Of a DNA stretch of 24,082 nucleotides, positions 1 through 7,565 are shown one piece after another (within the stretch, counting starts at the first letter, position 1; the number at the start of each line of letters is the position of its first letter). Origin of the DNA: Mycoplasma yeatsii (GTDB lineage: Bacteria > Bacillota_I > Bacilli_A > Mycoplasmatales > Mycoplasmataceae); the NCBI RefSeq assembly GCF_030815295.1, contig NZ_JAUSWP010000008.1; one strand, given 5' to 3'. The translations under genes and the position numbers were made by a program. Below the pieces are notes generated by a model that ran no database searches, was not told the origin of the DNA, and worked only from the letters and a program-made list of their open reading frames with translations.

Positions 1-17
1 TGCTTTCCTCTTTTCAT
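1..17 (-). CDS. Start of an unidentified gene (partial, cut by window edge)
   Basis: An ATG at 17-15 on the minus strand is preceded at normal spacing by a strong ribosome binding site, AAGGAG, and opens a frame reading M-K-R-G-K before the window ends. It lies just after the ruvB terminator. Five codons are too few to name a product. The call rests only on the binding site and start codon. Confidence 0.5.
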
Positions 18-33
18 AAATACTCCTTTTTTG

Positions 34-76
34 AAAAAAATAGACCCCCTAGGGGGTCTATCCCTTAGGGAGTCTA
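34..76 (-). terminator. ruvB rho-independent terminator with a second interchangeable arm
   Basis: Bases 41-60 form a perfect palindrome (arms TAGACCCCC/GGGGGTCTA). On the minus strand it is followed by a run of seven T at 34-40, a typical intrinsic terminator just after the ruvB stop. Immediately upstream in transcription, at about 61-76, lies TAGACTCCCTAAGGGA. This can fold on itself, or its TAGACTCCC can pair with the 3' arm GGGGGTCTA using one U-G pair, so two folds compete. Confidence 0.85.
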
Positions 77-97
77 ATAACTTTGTCCTACTCTCGT

Positions 98-1030
98 CTA
101 TCAACATTTTACTTTTTTTATATATTCAGTTCCTTTTAATGTAATTTCTCTTCCTTTAAAAGTTCTTATGATTAAATTTTGTCTTATTAGAAATGGTTCT
201 ATATTGTTTGAAATAATAACTGGAGTTGTGTTTAAAATATGAGCAATATTTTCCAGTCCCATTCTCTTATTTTTAGATATCATTTCTAAATATTTAATTT
301 CAGTTGAAGTTAGTCCAAGTTGAAAAACACCTAGTTTTTTAAAAACAGAATCAATGTATTTAATATCAACTTGTTTAGGGTTTTCAACAACTATATGATC
401 ATAAATTCTTTTAATTAAATTAATTGCTATTCTTGGTGTTTGTCTACAATAACTAGAGATATATAAATAAGTTTCTTTATCTAATTTTAAGTTTAATTTA
501 TTACAATATAGTTCAACAATTTTACTCATATCATCAATACTATATTCACTAAGTGTAAAATTAATTGAAAATCTATTTAATAAAGGTATTGGAATTTTAT
601 TAATCTCAGTAGTTGCTGAAATTAGTGTAAATTTAGGTAGATCGATATTTACAACTTTAGAATTGTAATCTTTTCCTATAATAATATTTAATTTATTTTC
701 TTCTAAAACAGGATAAATAATTTCTAACACTTCTTTATTTACAGCATGTATTTCATCAATAAAAACAATTTCTTTTTCTTTAATGCTTGTAAGCACTGAA
801 ATTATGTCACTACTTTTTTGTAAATTGGGACCGTTTAATATTCTAATATTAGTTTTTAATTGCTTAGATAATAAATAAGCTAGACTAGTTTTTCCATAAC
901 CACTAGGACCATATAAAAATATATGATCAACAACTTTATTTTGTTTTTTAGCTGATTTTAAAAATACTTTTAAATTATCAATTATATGATTTTGACCAAT
1001 ATATTCATCTCAAGTTTCAGGTCTAAACAA
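98..1030 (-). CDS. ruvB: Holliday junction DNA helicase motor RuvB
   Basis: This is the AAA+ ATPase that drives branch migration of Holliday junctions with RuvA. Visible motifs are the N-terminal FRPETWDEYIGQ typical of RuvB, Walker A GPSGYGKT (residues 41-48), Walker B FIDEIH (90-95), sensor 1 ISATTE, and an arginine-finger region LLNRF. A winged-helix C-terminus follows. Length is 310 residues, normal to slightly short. The start is taken as TTG at 1030: an in-frame TAA lies two codons upstream, no ATG fits the conserved N-terminus, and GGAG sits 8 nt before it. The gene overlaps the ruvA stop by 8 nt, which suggests translational coupling. A TGA at 101-103 is read as Trp, and the true stop is TAG at 98-100. 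Confidence 0.95.
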
Positions 1031-1577
1031 GGTTTATCTCCAATAAAACATATTTAGTTAATTGGTCAATAGTTAATTTATCATCAGCATTAATAATAAC
1101 TTTATAAATATCTTTAGTTTTATAACCTAATTTTTCTAAACTAATTAATACTTGTTGTTTTTTATCACTTAATTGATTATTAAATAATGATTTTTGCATA
1201 CCATTAATAATTAGTTTTGCAGTGTAATTTCCTATACCTTTAATTTTTAAAATTTTATCAGTACTACCTGTTTTAAAAATATCAATCAATTCTTCATAAT
1301 TATATGAATCTAGAATTTTTAAAACTGTTTTTTGACCTATTGTATTTATATTTATTAGTATTTCAAAAAGATTTCTGTTCTCTACATTTAAAAATCCAAA
1401 AGATTTTAATTCATTTTCAATCCATACATTTGATATGTAAAGTTTTATTTCTACACCTTCTTTTATATCTTTAATATCATTTTTAGAATAAAAGAATTTA
1501 TAACAAATATTGTTTAACAATAAGTATATATAATCTTGATCTATTTTAATTAATTTTGCTATTATGTACTCTTTCAT
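1023..1577 (-). CDS. ruvA: Holliday junction DNA-binding subunit RuvA
   Basis: RuvA binds the four-way junction and loads RuvB. The 184-residue product has the expected order: an N-terminal OB-fold part (MKEYIIAKLIKI...), two helix-hairpin-helix segments (INTIGQKTV and IKGIGNYTAK), and a C-terminal three-helix domain that contacts RuvB (ISLEKLGYK...). Sequence conservation is modest, as is usual in mollicutes; placement before ruvB makes the call firm. The frame is open further upstream to 1634, but that would run into the rpsU terminator. The ATG at 1577 has GGTGAT just before it and gives the correct N-terminus. Only about 26 nt separate it from the T-run of the rpsU terminator, so a promoter here must overlap that terminator, or transcripts read through. 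Confidence 0.92.
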   Translation of the reverse strand: MKEYIIAKLIKIDQDYIYLLLNNICYKFFYSKNDIKDIKEGVEIKLYISNVWIENELKSFGFLNVENRNLFEILININTIGQKTVLKILDSYNYEELIDIFKTGSTDKILKIKGIGNYTAKLIINGMQKSLFNNQLSDKKQQVLISLEKLGYKTKDIYKVIINADDKLTIDQLTKYVLLEINLV

Positions 1578-1602
1578 ATTATCACCTATTAATGTATTAG
1601 CA

Positions 1603-1633
1603 AAAAAATAAAAAAAGAGCCCAATTAGGCTCA
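1603..1633 (-). terminator. rpsU terminator
   Basis: The arms GAGCC/GGCTC (1617-1621 and 1628-1632) enclose a 6-nt loop. On the minus strand they are followed by TTTTTTTATTTTTTT. It lies 14 nt after the rpsU stop and before ruvA. Confidence 0.85.
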
Positions 1634-1646
1634 AATTAATCTATCA

Positions 1647-1811
1647 CTATTTGAATTTACGGTTTTGTTTTTGTTTGTAAATTCTTTTTTCTTTTTTACT
1701 TAAGTGATATTCACGTTTTCTAGCTTCTGCTTTGTTAGAAGAAGCAACTTTTTGGAAGCGTTTTAAAGCTTTTTCAATTGTTTCTCCATCGTGCACGATA
1801 ACACTTGCCAT
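1647..1811 (-). CDS. rpsU: 30S ribosomal protein S21
   Basis: S21 is a small, very basic protein of the 30S subunit near the mRNA exit/anti-Shine-Dalgarno region. The 54-residue product starts MASVIVHDGETIEKALKRFQ, contains KAEARKREYHLSKKEKR, and ends in a lysine/arginine-rich tail, all characteristic of S21. The start ATG at 1811 has GGAG 11 nt upstream. The gene stands alone between argS (95 nt away) and a terminator. Confidence 0.95.
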   Translation of the reverse strand: MASVIVHDGETIEKALKRFQKVASSNKAEARKREYHLSKKEKRIYKQKQNRKFK

Positions 1812-1906
1812 TAACTTTTCAACTCCAATTCAATACAATTTCTATTGTATAATATTTTGTAATAAAAATAAAGTGTTTGATAGATATTTTTTTATAAGTT
1901 TAATTA
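1812..1906 (-). promoter_or_regulatory. argS-rpsU spacer with probable rpsU promoter and a short hairpin
   Basis: The 95-nt gap contains on the minus strand TATTATACAATAG, which can supply a -10 box (TATTAT or TACAAT) with only a weak TTTATT upstream as -35. A perfect 7-bp inverted repeat, ATACAAT/ATTGTAT with a 4-nt loop (1833-1850), overlaps the -10 and lies just before the rpsU binding site. Promoter boxes in mollicutes are hard to call by eye. Confidence 0.35.
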
Positions 1907-3568
1907 TTACATTTTTTTAGGAGCTTCGATTCCGATAATGTCGAATAAGTTTTCTAAAACTTGTAATGTTGCTTTTACTAAGTTCAATCTTGCTCTTGTT
2001 AATTCAATATTTGATTCATCAATTATTTTTATATCTGAATAATATGAGTGGAATTGTTTAGCAATTGATTGAATATAATCACAAATTTGGTGAGGTGCAG
2101 TATTTTTACATGCCATTTTAATAACTTCTTTAAAGTTATCTAAAGTTAGTAATAATTCAATTTCTTTATCATTAGTTAATAAATTTGTTGATTCAAATTT
2201 GATATCAATGTTTTTTTCTTCAGCTTGATTTAATACTGAATTACATCTTGCAGTTGCATATTTAGCATAATAAACTGGGTTTGATGCATTTTTTTGTTGA
2301 ATTAAATCTAGATCTAAATCCATATGAGAACTTGATGATTTAGAAGCTAACATATATCTTAATGCATCTTTTCCAACCATTTCTTGAAGATCTGCTAATC
2401 AAACAGCAGTACCTTTTCTCTTACTCATTTTGTATTCTTGACCATCTTTAATTAAACGAACCATTTGAACCATTTCAATATCTAAAATATTTGGATCGTA
2501 TCCTAATAATGCTAATCCAGCACGCATACGTGGAATGTAACCGTGGTGATCTCCACCTCAAACGTTAACTAATTTATTAGCATTTGTTCTTTGAATTCTT
2601 AAGTTATGAGTTGTTAGATCTGGAGTGATGTAAGTATAAGTTCCATCTGATTTAACAATAGGACGATCTTTATCATCTCCAAAATCAGTAGTTTTTAATC
2701 AAATAGCTCCATCTTTTTTATAACTAGCATTTTTTTGTTCGTATAATTCTAGAACTTTTTCAATTTGATGAGTATCATAAACTTCTTGTTCACTTGAATA
2801 GTGTTCAATAACTACTCCAAAATCTTTTAATTGTTGTTTAATTACATCCATAAAGTAAGCAACAGATTTTTTTCTAAATAGTTCATGAACTTCTTCATCT
2901 AAAATGTGAGTATCTGAGAATTTAAGATCTTTAAATTTGTCACCGTATTCTTTAATCAATTCTTTTGCTAAATCATCATACATATCTCCAGCATAAGAAT
3001 TTTCAGGTTTTTTTGCTTCAATTCCTAAAGCTCATAAATAGTGAACAAAAACAGTAACAGCTAAAATGTTAATTTGATTTCCAGCATCGTTAATGTAGTA
3101 TTCAGTTTGAACAGTATTTCCTGCTTTTTTTCAAATATTTACTAACACTGAACCAATAACAGCATTTCTTGCATGACCAATGTGTAAGAATCCAGTTGGG
3201 TTTGCTGAAACATACTCAATATTAAAAATATAATCTTGTTTTTCTAATTGACCATAATCTTTTTTTGCTGTTAAGATGTTGTTAATAACTGTTGAAAGTA
3301 ATTCAGGTTTAATTAGAACGTTTATAAATCCAGGTCCAGCAATTTCAATGCTTTTGTATTTATTAGTTTTTTCTAATTCTTGTTTGAATATATTTGCTAA
3401 TTCTACAGGTTTTTTACCAACTTGTTTTGATCCAACTAATGCAATAGTAGTTGCTAATAATCCTGCTACTCCATTTTTATTGATTTCAACAATTGGTTCT
3501 TTATCTATTTTTAGTTCATCACAAATATTTTTTAAATCTTGTTTGAACATTTCAATAATTGTTGTCAT
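1907..3568 (-). CDS. argS: Arginyl-tRNA synthetase
   Basis: This class I synthetase charges tRNA-Arg with arginine using ATP, in the cytoplasm. The 553-residue product has an N-terminal Add-1 domain, the HIGH signature in NPTGFLHIGHARN (HIGH at about residues 129-132), and the KMSKR signature at about 380-384 followed by GTAVWLADL. It ends in a DALR anticodon-binding domain (GKDALRYML and the C-terminal VLENLFDIIGIEAP). Several TGA codons are read as Trp, including the one in AVWLADL. The ATG at 3568 has GGGGA upstream and lies 18 nt after the frr stop, so it is likely cotranscribed with pyrH-frr. Length is normal for the bacterial enzyme. Confidence 0.97.
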
Positions 3569-3586
3569 AGGTTTTCCCCTTTTTAA

Positions 3587-4135
3587 TTACATTGTCATTA
3601 ATTCTTTTTCTTTAATTTTTGTTAATTCGTCTAGTTCTTTTACTGATTTATCAGTTAAGTTTTGAATTTGTTTTTCTACGTCTGAAATCATATCTTTTGA
3701 TAATCCTTCAGTTTTATTAGTTTCAGAAATAGCATCACGTCTGATGTTTCTAATTCTAACTTTGTAACCTTCTAATTCTTTTTGAACTTTTTTAACTAAA
3801 TCTTTACGAACATCTTCAGTTAATGGTGCGATTGGAATTCTAATTAATTCAGCATCACTAATTGGGTTTAATCCTAAATCAGCTTTATGAATTGCTCCAA
3901 CAGCTTCTTGAATAATATTTCTATCATATGGTTTTACTACTATTAAGTTTGCTTCTGGAGTTGTAATTTGAGAAATTTGGTTTAATGGCATTAATGATCC
4001 ATAGTAGTTAATCATAACTTTATCTAAAATAGCCCCACTAGCTTTACCAGTTCTTACTTGTTTTAAGTGTTGTTTGTACGCTTCAATTGTACTTTTCATT
4101 TCTTCTTGTGCATTTTCTAAAATTAGTTCTATCAT
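3587..4135 (-). CDS. frr: Ribosome recycling factor
   Basis: RRF, with EF-G, splits the post-termination ribosome. The 182-residue product shows the family pattern: the N-terminal helix ending HLKQVRTGKASGAILDKVMINYYG, the central LMPLNQISQITTPEANLIVVKPYD, and the C-terminal helices with IRNIRRDAI. Length is close to the usual 185. It begins 11 nt after the pyrH stop; AGGA in the overlap region serves as its binding site. pyrH-frr is a widely conserved pair. Confidence 0.97.
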   Translation of the reverse strand: MIELILENAQEEMKSTIEAYKQHLKQVRTGKASGAILDKVMINYYGSLMPLNQISQITTPEANLIVVKPYDRNIIQEAVGAIHKADLGLNPISDAELIRIPIAPLTEDVRKDLVKKVQKELEGYKVRIRNIRRDAISETNKTEGLSKDMISDVEKQIQNLTDKSVKELDELTKIKEKELMTM

Positions 4136-4146
4136 ATACTTGTTTC

Positions 4147-4860
4147 CTATTCTATAATTGTTGATTCTAATTTATTTTGTAATACTTTGACAATGTTATT
4201 TTCTCCTGCCATGTCAAATACTTCTATTTTTAATTTAGCATCTTTTGCTAAAGTTGCTGCAGTTAAATCCATTACCCTTAGTTGTTTAACTACAAGTTCT
4301 TCATGTGTTATTTTATCTATGAATTTAGCATCATCATTTGTTCTAGGATCTTTATCATAAAGACCTTTAACACCGTTTTTAGCCATTAAAATAGCATCAG
4401 CTCCGATTTCATATGCTCTAATTGTTGCGTTAGTGTCAGTTGTAAAATAAGCATATCCTGTTCCACCTACAAAAATAGCAATGTAACCTTCACTCATTTT
4501 TATTCTTGCTTTTTTAAAGTTGTAATCATCAGTTACAGTTTTGATTGGTAATGATGAATAGATGTTTACTTTATCATATCCTAATGACCTAATAGTACTT
4601 TCTAAAGCAATTCCATTCATCATAGTAGCCATCATTCCCATATAATCAGCATTAATTTGTGGCATACCAATATCTTGACCAAGTTTACCTCTTCAAATAT
4701 TTCCTCCACCAACAACAATAGCTAGTTTTAATCCATTTCTTGCTAGTTCAACTATTTGACTACAAATATTTTCTAAGCATTTTTTATCATAAACTTCACT
4801 GTCACCTTTTAAAGCCTCACCACTTAATTTTAAAAGGACAGTTTCATATTTATATTTCAT
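4147..4860 (-). CDS. pyrH: Uridylate kinase (UMP kinase)
   Basis: PyrH converts UMP to UDP with ATP, feeding pyrimidine nucleotide supply; it is a hexameric amino acid kinase-fold enzyme. The 237-residue product starts MKYKYETVLLKLSGEAL (phosphate-binding KLSGE), has the glycine-rich IVVGGGNIWRG, the UMP-site segment MPQINADYMGMMATMMNG, and the nucleotide-binding FVGGTGYAYFTTD and AKNGVKGLYDKDP. The start ATG at 4860 has GAGGTG 5-9 nt upstream. It is the first gene of the pyrH-frr-argS run. Confidence 0.97.
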
Positions 4861-4970
4861 TTTTCACCTCAAAATAATTAAAAATCATTCTTATTCTAAT
4901 TATATAAAAAATCCTATCTTTAATTCTACATAAAAAGGATATCTTTTTTTAATGATTGAATTAAGTTTTA
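4861..4970 (-). promoter_or_regulatory. Probable pyrH promoter region
   Basis: Between the upstream terminator and pyrH the minus strand carries TATAAT at 4904-4899, about 38 nt before the start codon, and an alternative TAGAAT at 4928-4923. Neither has a clear -35 match. The position after a terminator makes a promoter likely; the exact box is uncertain. Confidence 0.4.
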
Positions 4971-5000
4971 TAAAAAAATAGCAACTTAAAGTTGCTATTT
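4971..5000 (-). terminator. Terminator of the rpsB-tsf-membrane protein unit
   Basis: A perfect 10-bp stem, AAATAGCAAC/GTTGCTATTT (4976-4985 and 4991-5000) with a 5-nt loop, is followed on the minus strand by a T-run. It lies 14 nt after the stop of the hypothetical membrane protein. Confidence 0.9.
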
Positions 5001-5014
5001 TCTAATTATTTTAA

Positions 5015-5599
5015 TTAATTTTTTCCTGTTAATTTTTCAAAGTATTTGTTTGCATCATCATTTGTGATTTCTACGTTCATTTTACTTGCATTATCTATAA
5101 TTAACTTTTTAAAACTACAATTTGAAATATATCTTATTCTTTTATAAGTTCTAGAAACTTTGTAATTGATATATAAATTAGCGTTTGATGGATCGATAAT
5201 GATTTTAGCAATGTTTTTGTATTCGATCTTTTCACCTAGATATAAAATAGAGTCTTCTGTTAATTTGATCGCAATGTTGTGAACAAATATAAATAATATT
5301 GCAATTCCAATTAATGATAACAAGAATGAAATAACATTTGTAGCTATTAGATACTTGTAAGTTTTTCTGATTGAACTAATATCAGATGTTTGATATATAA
5401 CTGTACCTGTTAAAGCAAATATAAAACTTAAACCTATAATTGAAAATATAATTATAAGAAAAGATTTTCTTACTTTGCTTGCGACTGATTTTTGTTTTAA
5501 AAAATTATAAAGATAATAAGTAATAATTCCAGATATAACCAAACTAAAACAAATTAAGAATATAGAAATAACTGATAAGTATTTTTCGCTGTCAAACAT
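5015..5599 (-). CDS. Hypothetical membrane protein with possible PH-like cytoplasmic tail
   Basis: I do not recognise this 194-residue protein by name. It has three hydrophobic segments, at about residues 8-30, 44-68 and 84-110. A hydrophilic tail of about 85 residues follows, beginning LTEDSILYLGEKIEYKNIAKI. A pattern like 'exposed Thr/Asp - ILY - GEKIEYKNI - KI' recurs in bacterial PH-like domains of small membrane proteins; that reading is inference from pattern alone. The start ATG at 5599 has AGGAG, which overlaps the tsf stop, so it is probably translated from the rpsB-tsf transcript. The unit then ends in a strong terminator. It contains no Trp codon, so it is open under either genetic code. 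Function unknown. Confidence 0.75.
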   Translation of the reverse strand: MFDSEKYLSVISIFLICFSLVISGIITYYLYNFLKQKSVASKVRKSFLIIIFSIIGLSFIFALTGTVIYQTSDISSIRKTYKYLIATNVISFLLSLIGIAILFIFVHNIAIKLTEDSILYLGEKIEYKNIAKIIIDPSNANLYINYKVSRTYKRIRYISNCSFKKLIIDNASKMNVEITNDDANKYFEKLTGKN

Positions 5600-5609
5600 A
5601 ATTTTTCTC

Positions 5610-6497
5610 CTAGCTTAATTGAGCTGCAACTTCATCAGCGAAGTTAACAACAACTTTTTCGATTCCTTCTCCAACTTCGTATCTAACCATTTCAACTAAT
5701 TCAGTTTTGTTTTTTGATAAGAAATCTCCAACTTTAAAGCTTTCATCAACAACGAATGCTTGGTCTAATAAACTAACTTCAGCTAAACGTTTTGATAATT
5801 TTCCGTTTAAAATGTTTTGTAAAACATTTTCTGGTTTACCAGCTAATTTAGGATCTTCTTTAGATTGTTCTTTAATAATGTGGAATTCTGCTTCTTTGAA
5901 TTCAGCTGGAATTTGAGCCATGTTAATGTATTTTGGAGCCATAGCTGCTACGTGCATTGCAACGTTGTAAGCATCAGCTTGTTCAATGTTTCCGTTAAAT
6001 ACTAATAATGTAGAAACACGTTTGTTTGCGTGGTTGTAAATAGCAATTTTGTTTGAACCTTTTTCGATTAATGAAAATCTTCTTAAAACAATTTTTTCAC
6101 CAATTGTTGCAGTTGCTGCTACTAAGTTTTGTTCAATAGTTTGTCCATCTTTCATAACAACCGCTAATCCTTCTTCAAGTGTTTTAGCATTTGAACTTAA
6201 TAAAGCTTCAGCAATTTCATCAACTAATGTTGTGAATTTTTCGTTTTTAGCAACAAAATCAGTTTCTGAGTTAATTTCTAAAATAACTGCTTTGTTTTCG
6301 TTTTCTTTTGCAAATACAACACCTTCAGCAGCAACACGATCAGTTTTTTTAGCTGCTTTAGCTAGTCCGTTTTCTCTTAATCAAACAATAGCATCATCAA
6401 CAACACCATTTGTAGCTTCTAAAGCTTTTTTACAATCCATCATCCCTGCTTGAGTGATTTCACGTAATTCTTTAATTAATTTTGCATCTACTGCCAT
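5610..6497 (-). CDS. tsf: Translation elongation factor Ts
   Basis: EF-Ts exchanges GDP for GTP on EF-Tu. The 295-residue product begins MAVDAKLIKELREITQAGMM with the following DCKKAL, the N-terminal domain that contacts EF-Tu, and has the conserved EINSETDFVAKNEKF in the core. A second core repeat follows, with AAMAPKYINMAQIPAEF. A C-terminal segment, GEGIEKVVVNFADEV, completes it. The ATG at 6497 has AAGGAG upstream and lies 27 nt after the rpsB stop; rpsB-tsf is one of the most conserved bacterial gene pairs. Confidence 0.97.
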
Positions 6498-6524
6498 GTT
6501 TTTTCTCCTTTTATGTTTATTTAA

Positions 6525-7337
6525 TTATTTTGCTTCTTTTTCAGTTGATACTTCTTCAACTTTAGCTTCAACATTAGCTTCAGCTTTTACTTGTCTTTCA
6601 GCTCTTGGTTCTCTTTTTGGAGCAACAGTTTTTAATACTGAAGGAGTCATTTTGATTTGTGCTCCTTCTGCGTAAGCTTCAACTAAAGTATTAACGATAA
6701 TGTTTACTGATTCTTGTAAATCATCGTTTCCTGGAATTGCGATTGTTACCATATCTGGATCTGCGTTTGTGTCACAAATTGCGATAACTGGAATGTTTAA
6801 TTTTCTAGCTTCGTGAACTGCGATTTCATCACCTTTTGGATCAACAACAACTAATGCAGCTGGTAATTTGTGCATTTGTTTAATTCCACCTAATGCTTTT
6901 TCTAATTTAGCTTTTTCTTTTAAGATTTTAATTTGTTCTTTTTTAGGTCTTAAAGCTAAACGTCCTTTTTTCTCTTCTTCTTCGATTTCTCATAAAGCTT
7001 TAATTCTGATTAAGATAGTTTTTAAGTTAGTTAAAGTTCCACCTAATCATCTGTTGTTAATGTAGAAGTTTCCACTTCTTAAAGCAGCTTCTTTAACTGC
7101 GTTTTTACCTGAACGTTTTGTTCCAACAAATAAAACTTTTTGTTGTTTTGAACCTAAGTTTTCTAATAATTTTTGAGCAACTGCTAATTGACTTACAGTT
7201 TTTTCTAAATCAATGATGTGGTTTTTGTTTTTTACTCCGTAAATGAATGGAGCCATTTTAGGGTTTCATCTTTTAGTTTGGTGACCATATTGAACACCAG
7301 CTGCAGATAATTCTTCTCTTGTAATTTCTTTTGCCAT
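6525..7337 (-). CDS. rpsB: 30S ribosomal protein S2
   Basis: S2 binds the 30S subunit late in assembly. The 270-residue product starts MAKEITREELSAAGVQYGHQ and has the conserved TKRWNPKMAPFIYG, FVGTKRSGKNAV, FYINNRWLGGTLTN and VVVDPKGDEIAVHEARKLNIP. Three Trp positions (RWNPK, NNRW, LWEIEE) are TGA. The last 35 or so residues are a charged Lys/Glu/Ala/Val tail (PKREPRAERQVKAEANVEAK...) beyond the conserved fold, an extension seen in other mollicute S2 proteins. The start ATG at 7337 has AGAAAGG upstream. First gene of its unit. Confidence 0.98.
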
Positions 7338-7475
7338 GTTTTTATACCTTTCTTTTAAATATTTGTTATTTCTTCAAAATAATTCGAACATTTTCCACTC
7401 TTTTTATTAAATTTGAGCACTAGGTAAATGAATCCTTATTTTTGTATTGATTAATTTTAAAAAAATATATCAACA
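7338..7475 (-). promoter_or_regulatory. rpsB mRNA leader, candidate structured element
   Basis: If transcription starts near 7475, rpsB has a leader of roughly 140 nt, long for this compact genome. Within it the minus strand can form an interrupted stem between 7430 and 7389: CATTT/AAATG, then CC/GG, then CTC/GAG across a bulge. Ribosomal protein leaders are often autogenous control sites. I cannot match this to a known S2 leader, and the fold was found by eye only. Confidence 0.25.
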
Positions 7476-7481
7476 TATTTA

Positions 7482-7510
7482 ATTCTACCATTTTTTTATG
7501 GTTTTAAGAA
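7482..7510 (-). promoter_or_regulatory. rpsB-tsf promoter
   Basis: On the minus strand TTCTTA (7510-7505) and TAGAAT (7487-7482) are separated by exactly 17 nt, a good -35/-10 arrangement. The spacer contains the inverted repeat ACCAT...ATGGT, its second arm abutting the -10. Confidence 0.5.
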
Positions 7511-7536
7511 TTTAAATTTTAAATAGTGTTTTAAAT

Positions 7537-7563
7537 ATAAAAAAAGAACCTTGCGGTTCTTGT
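7537..7563 (-). terminator. pepV terminator
   Basis: The stem AAGAACC/GGTTCTT (7544-7550 and 7555-7561) has a 4-nt loop and is followed on the minus strand by a run of T. It starts a few bases after the pepV stop. Confidence 0.9.
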
Positions 7564-7565
7564 TA

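Noticed and set aside
1578..1634. Upstream GTG-type start for ruvA at 1634
   Set aside because: It would place the start codon at the edge of the rpsU terminator stem, has no binding site, and adds 19 residues not expected in RuvA.
3276..3665. Plus-strand open frame of 129 codons opposite argS/frr
   Set aside because: It is antisense to two conserved genes, has no binding site, and its composition mirrors the real genes.
4905..4950. Possible second hairpin upstream of pyrH (ATCCT/AGGAT with long loop and T-rich flanks)
   Set aside because: It has only a 5-bp core and a loop of about 20 nt, far weaker than the true terminator at 4971-5000, and is likely promoter-region AT-rich sequence.
6049..6675. 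Two adjoining plus-strand open frames opposite tsf and rpsB
   Set aside because: They are antisense to strongly conserved genes with no start signals; the hydrophobic, Ser/Phe-rich look is the reverse complement of lysine/glutamate codons.
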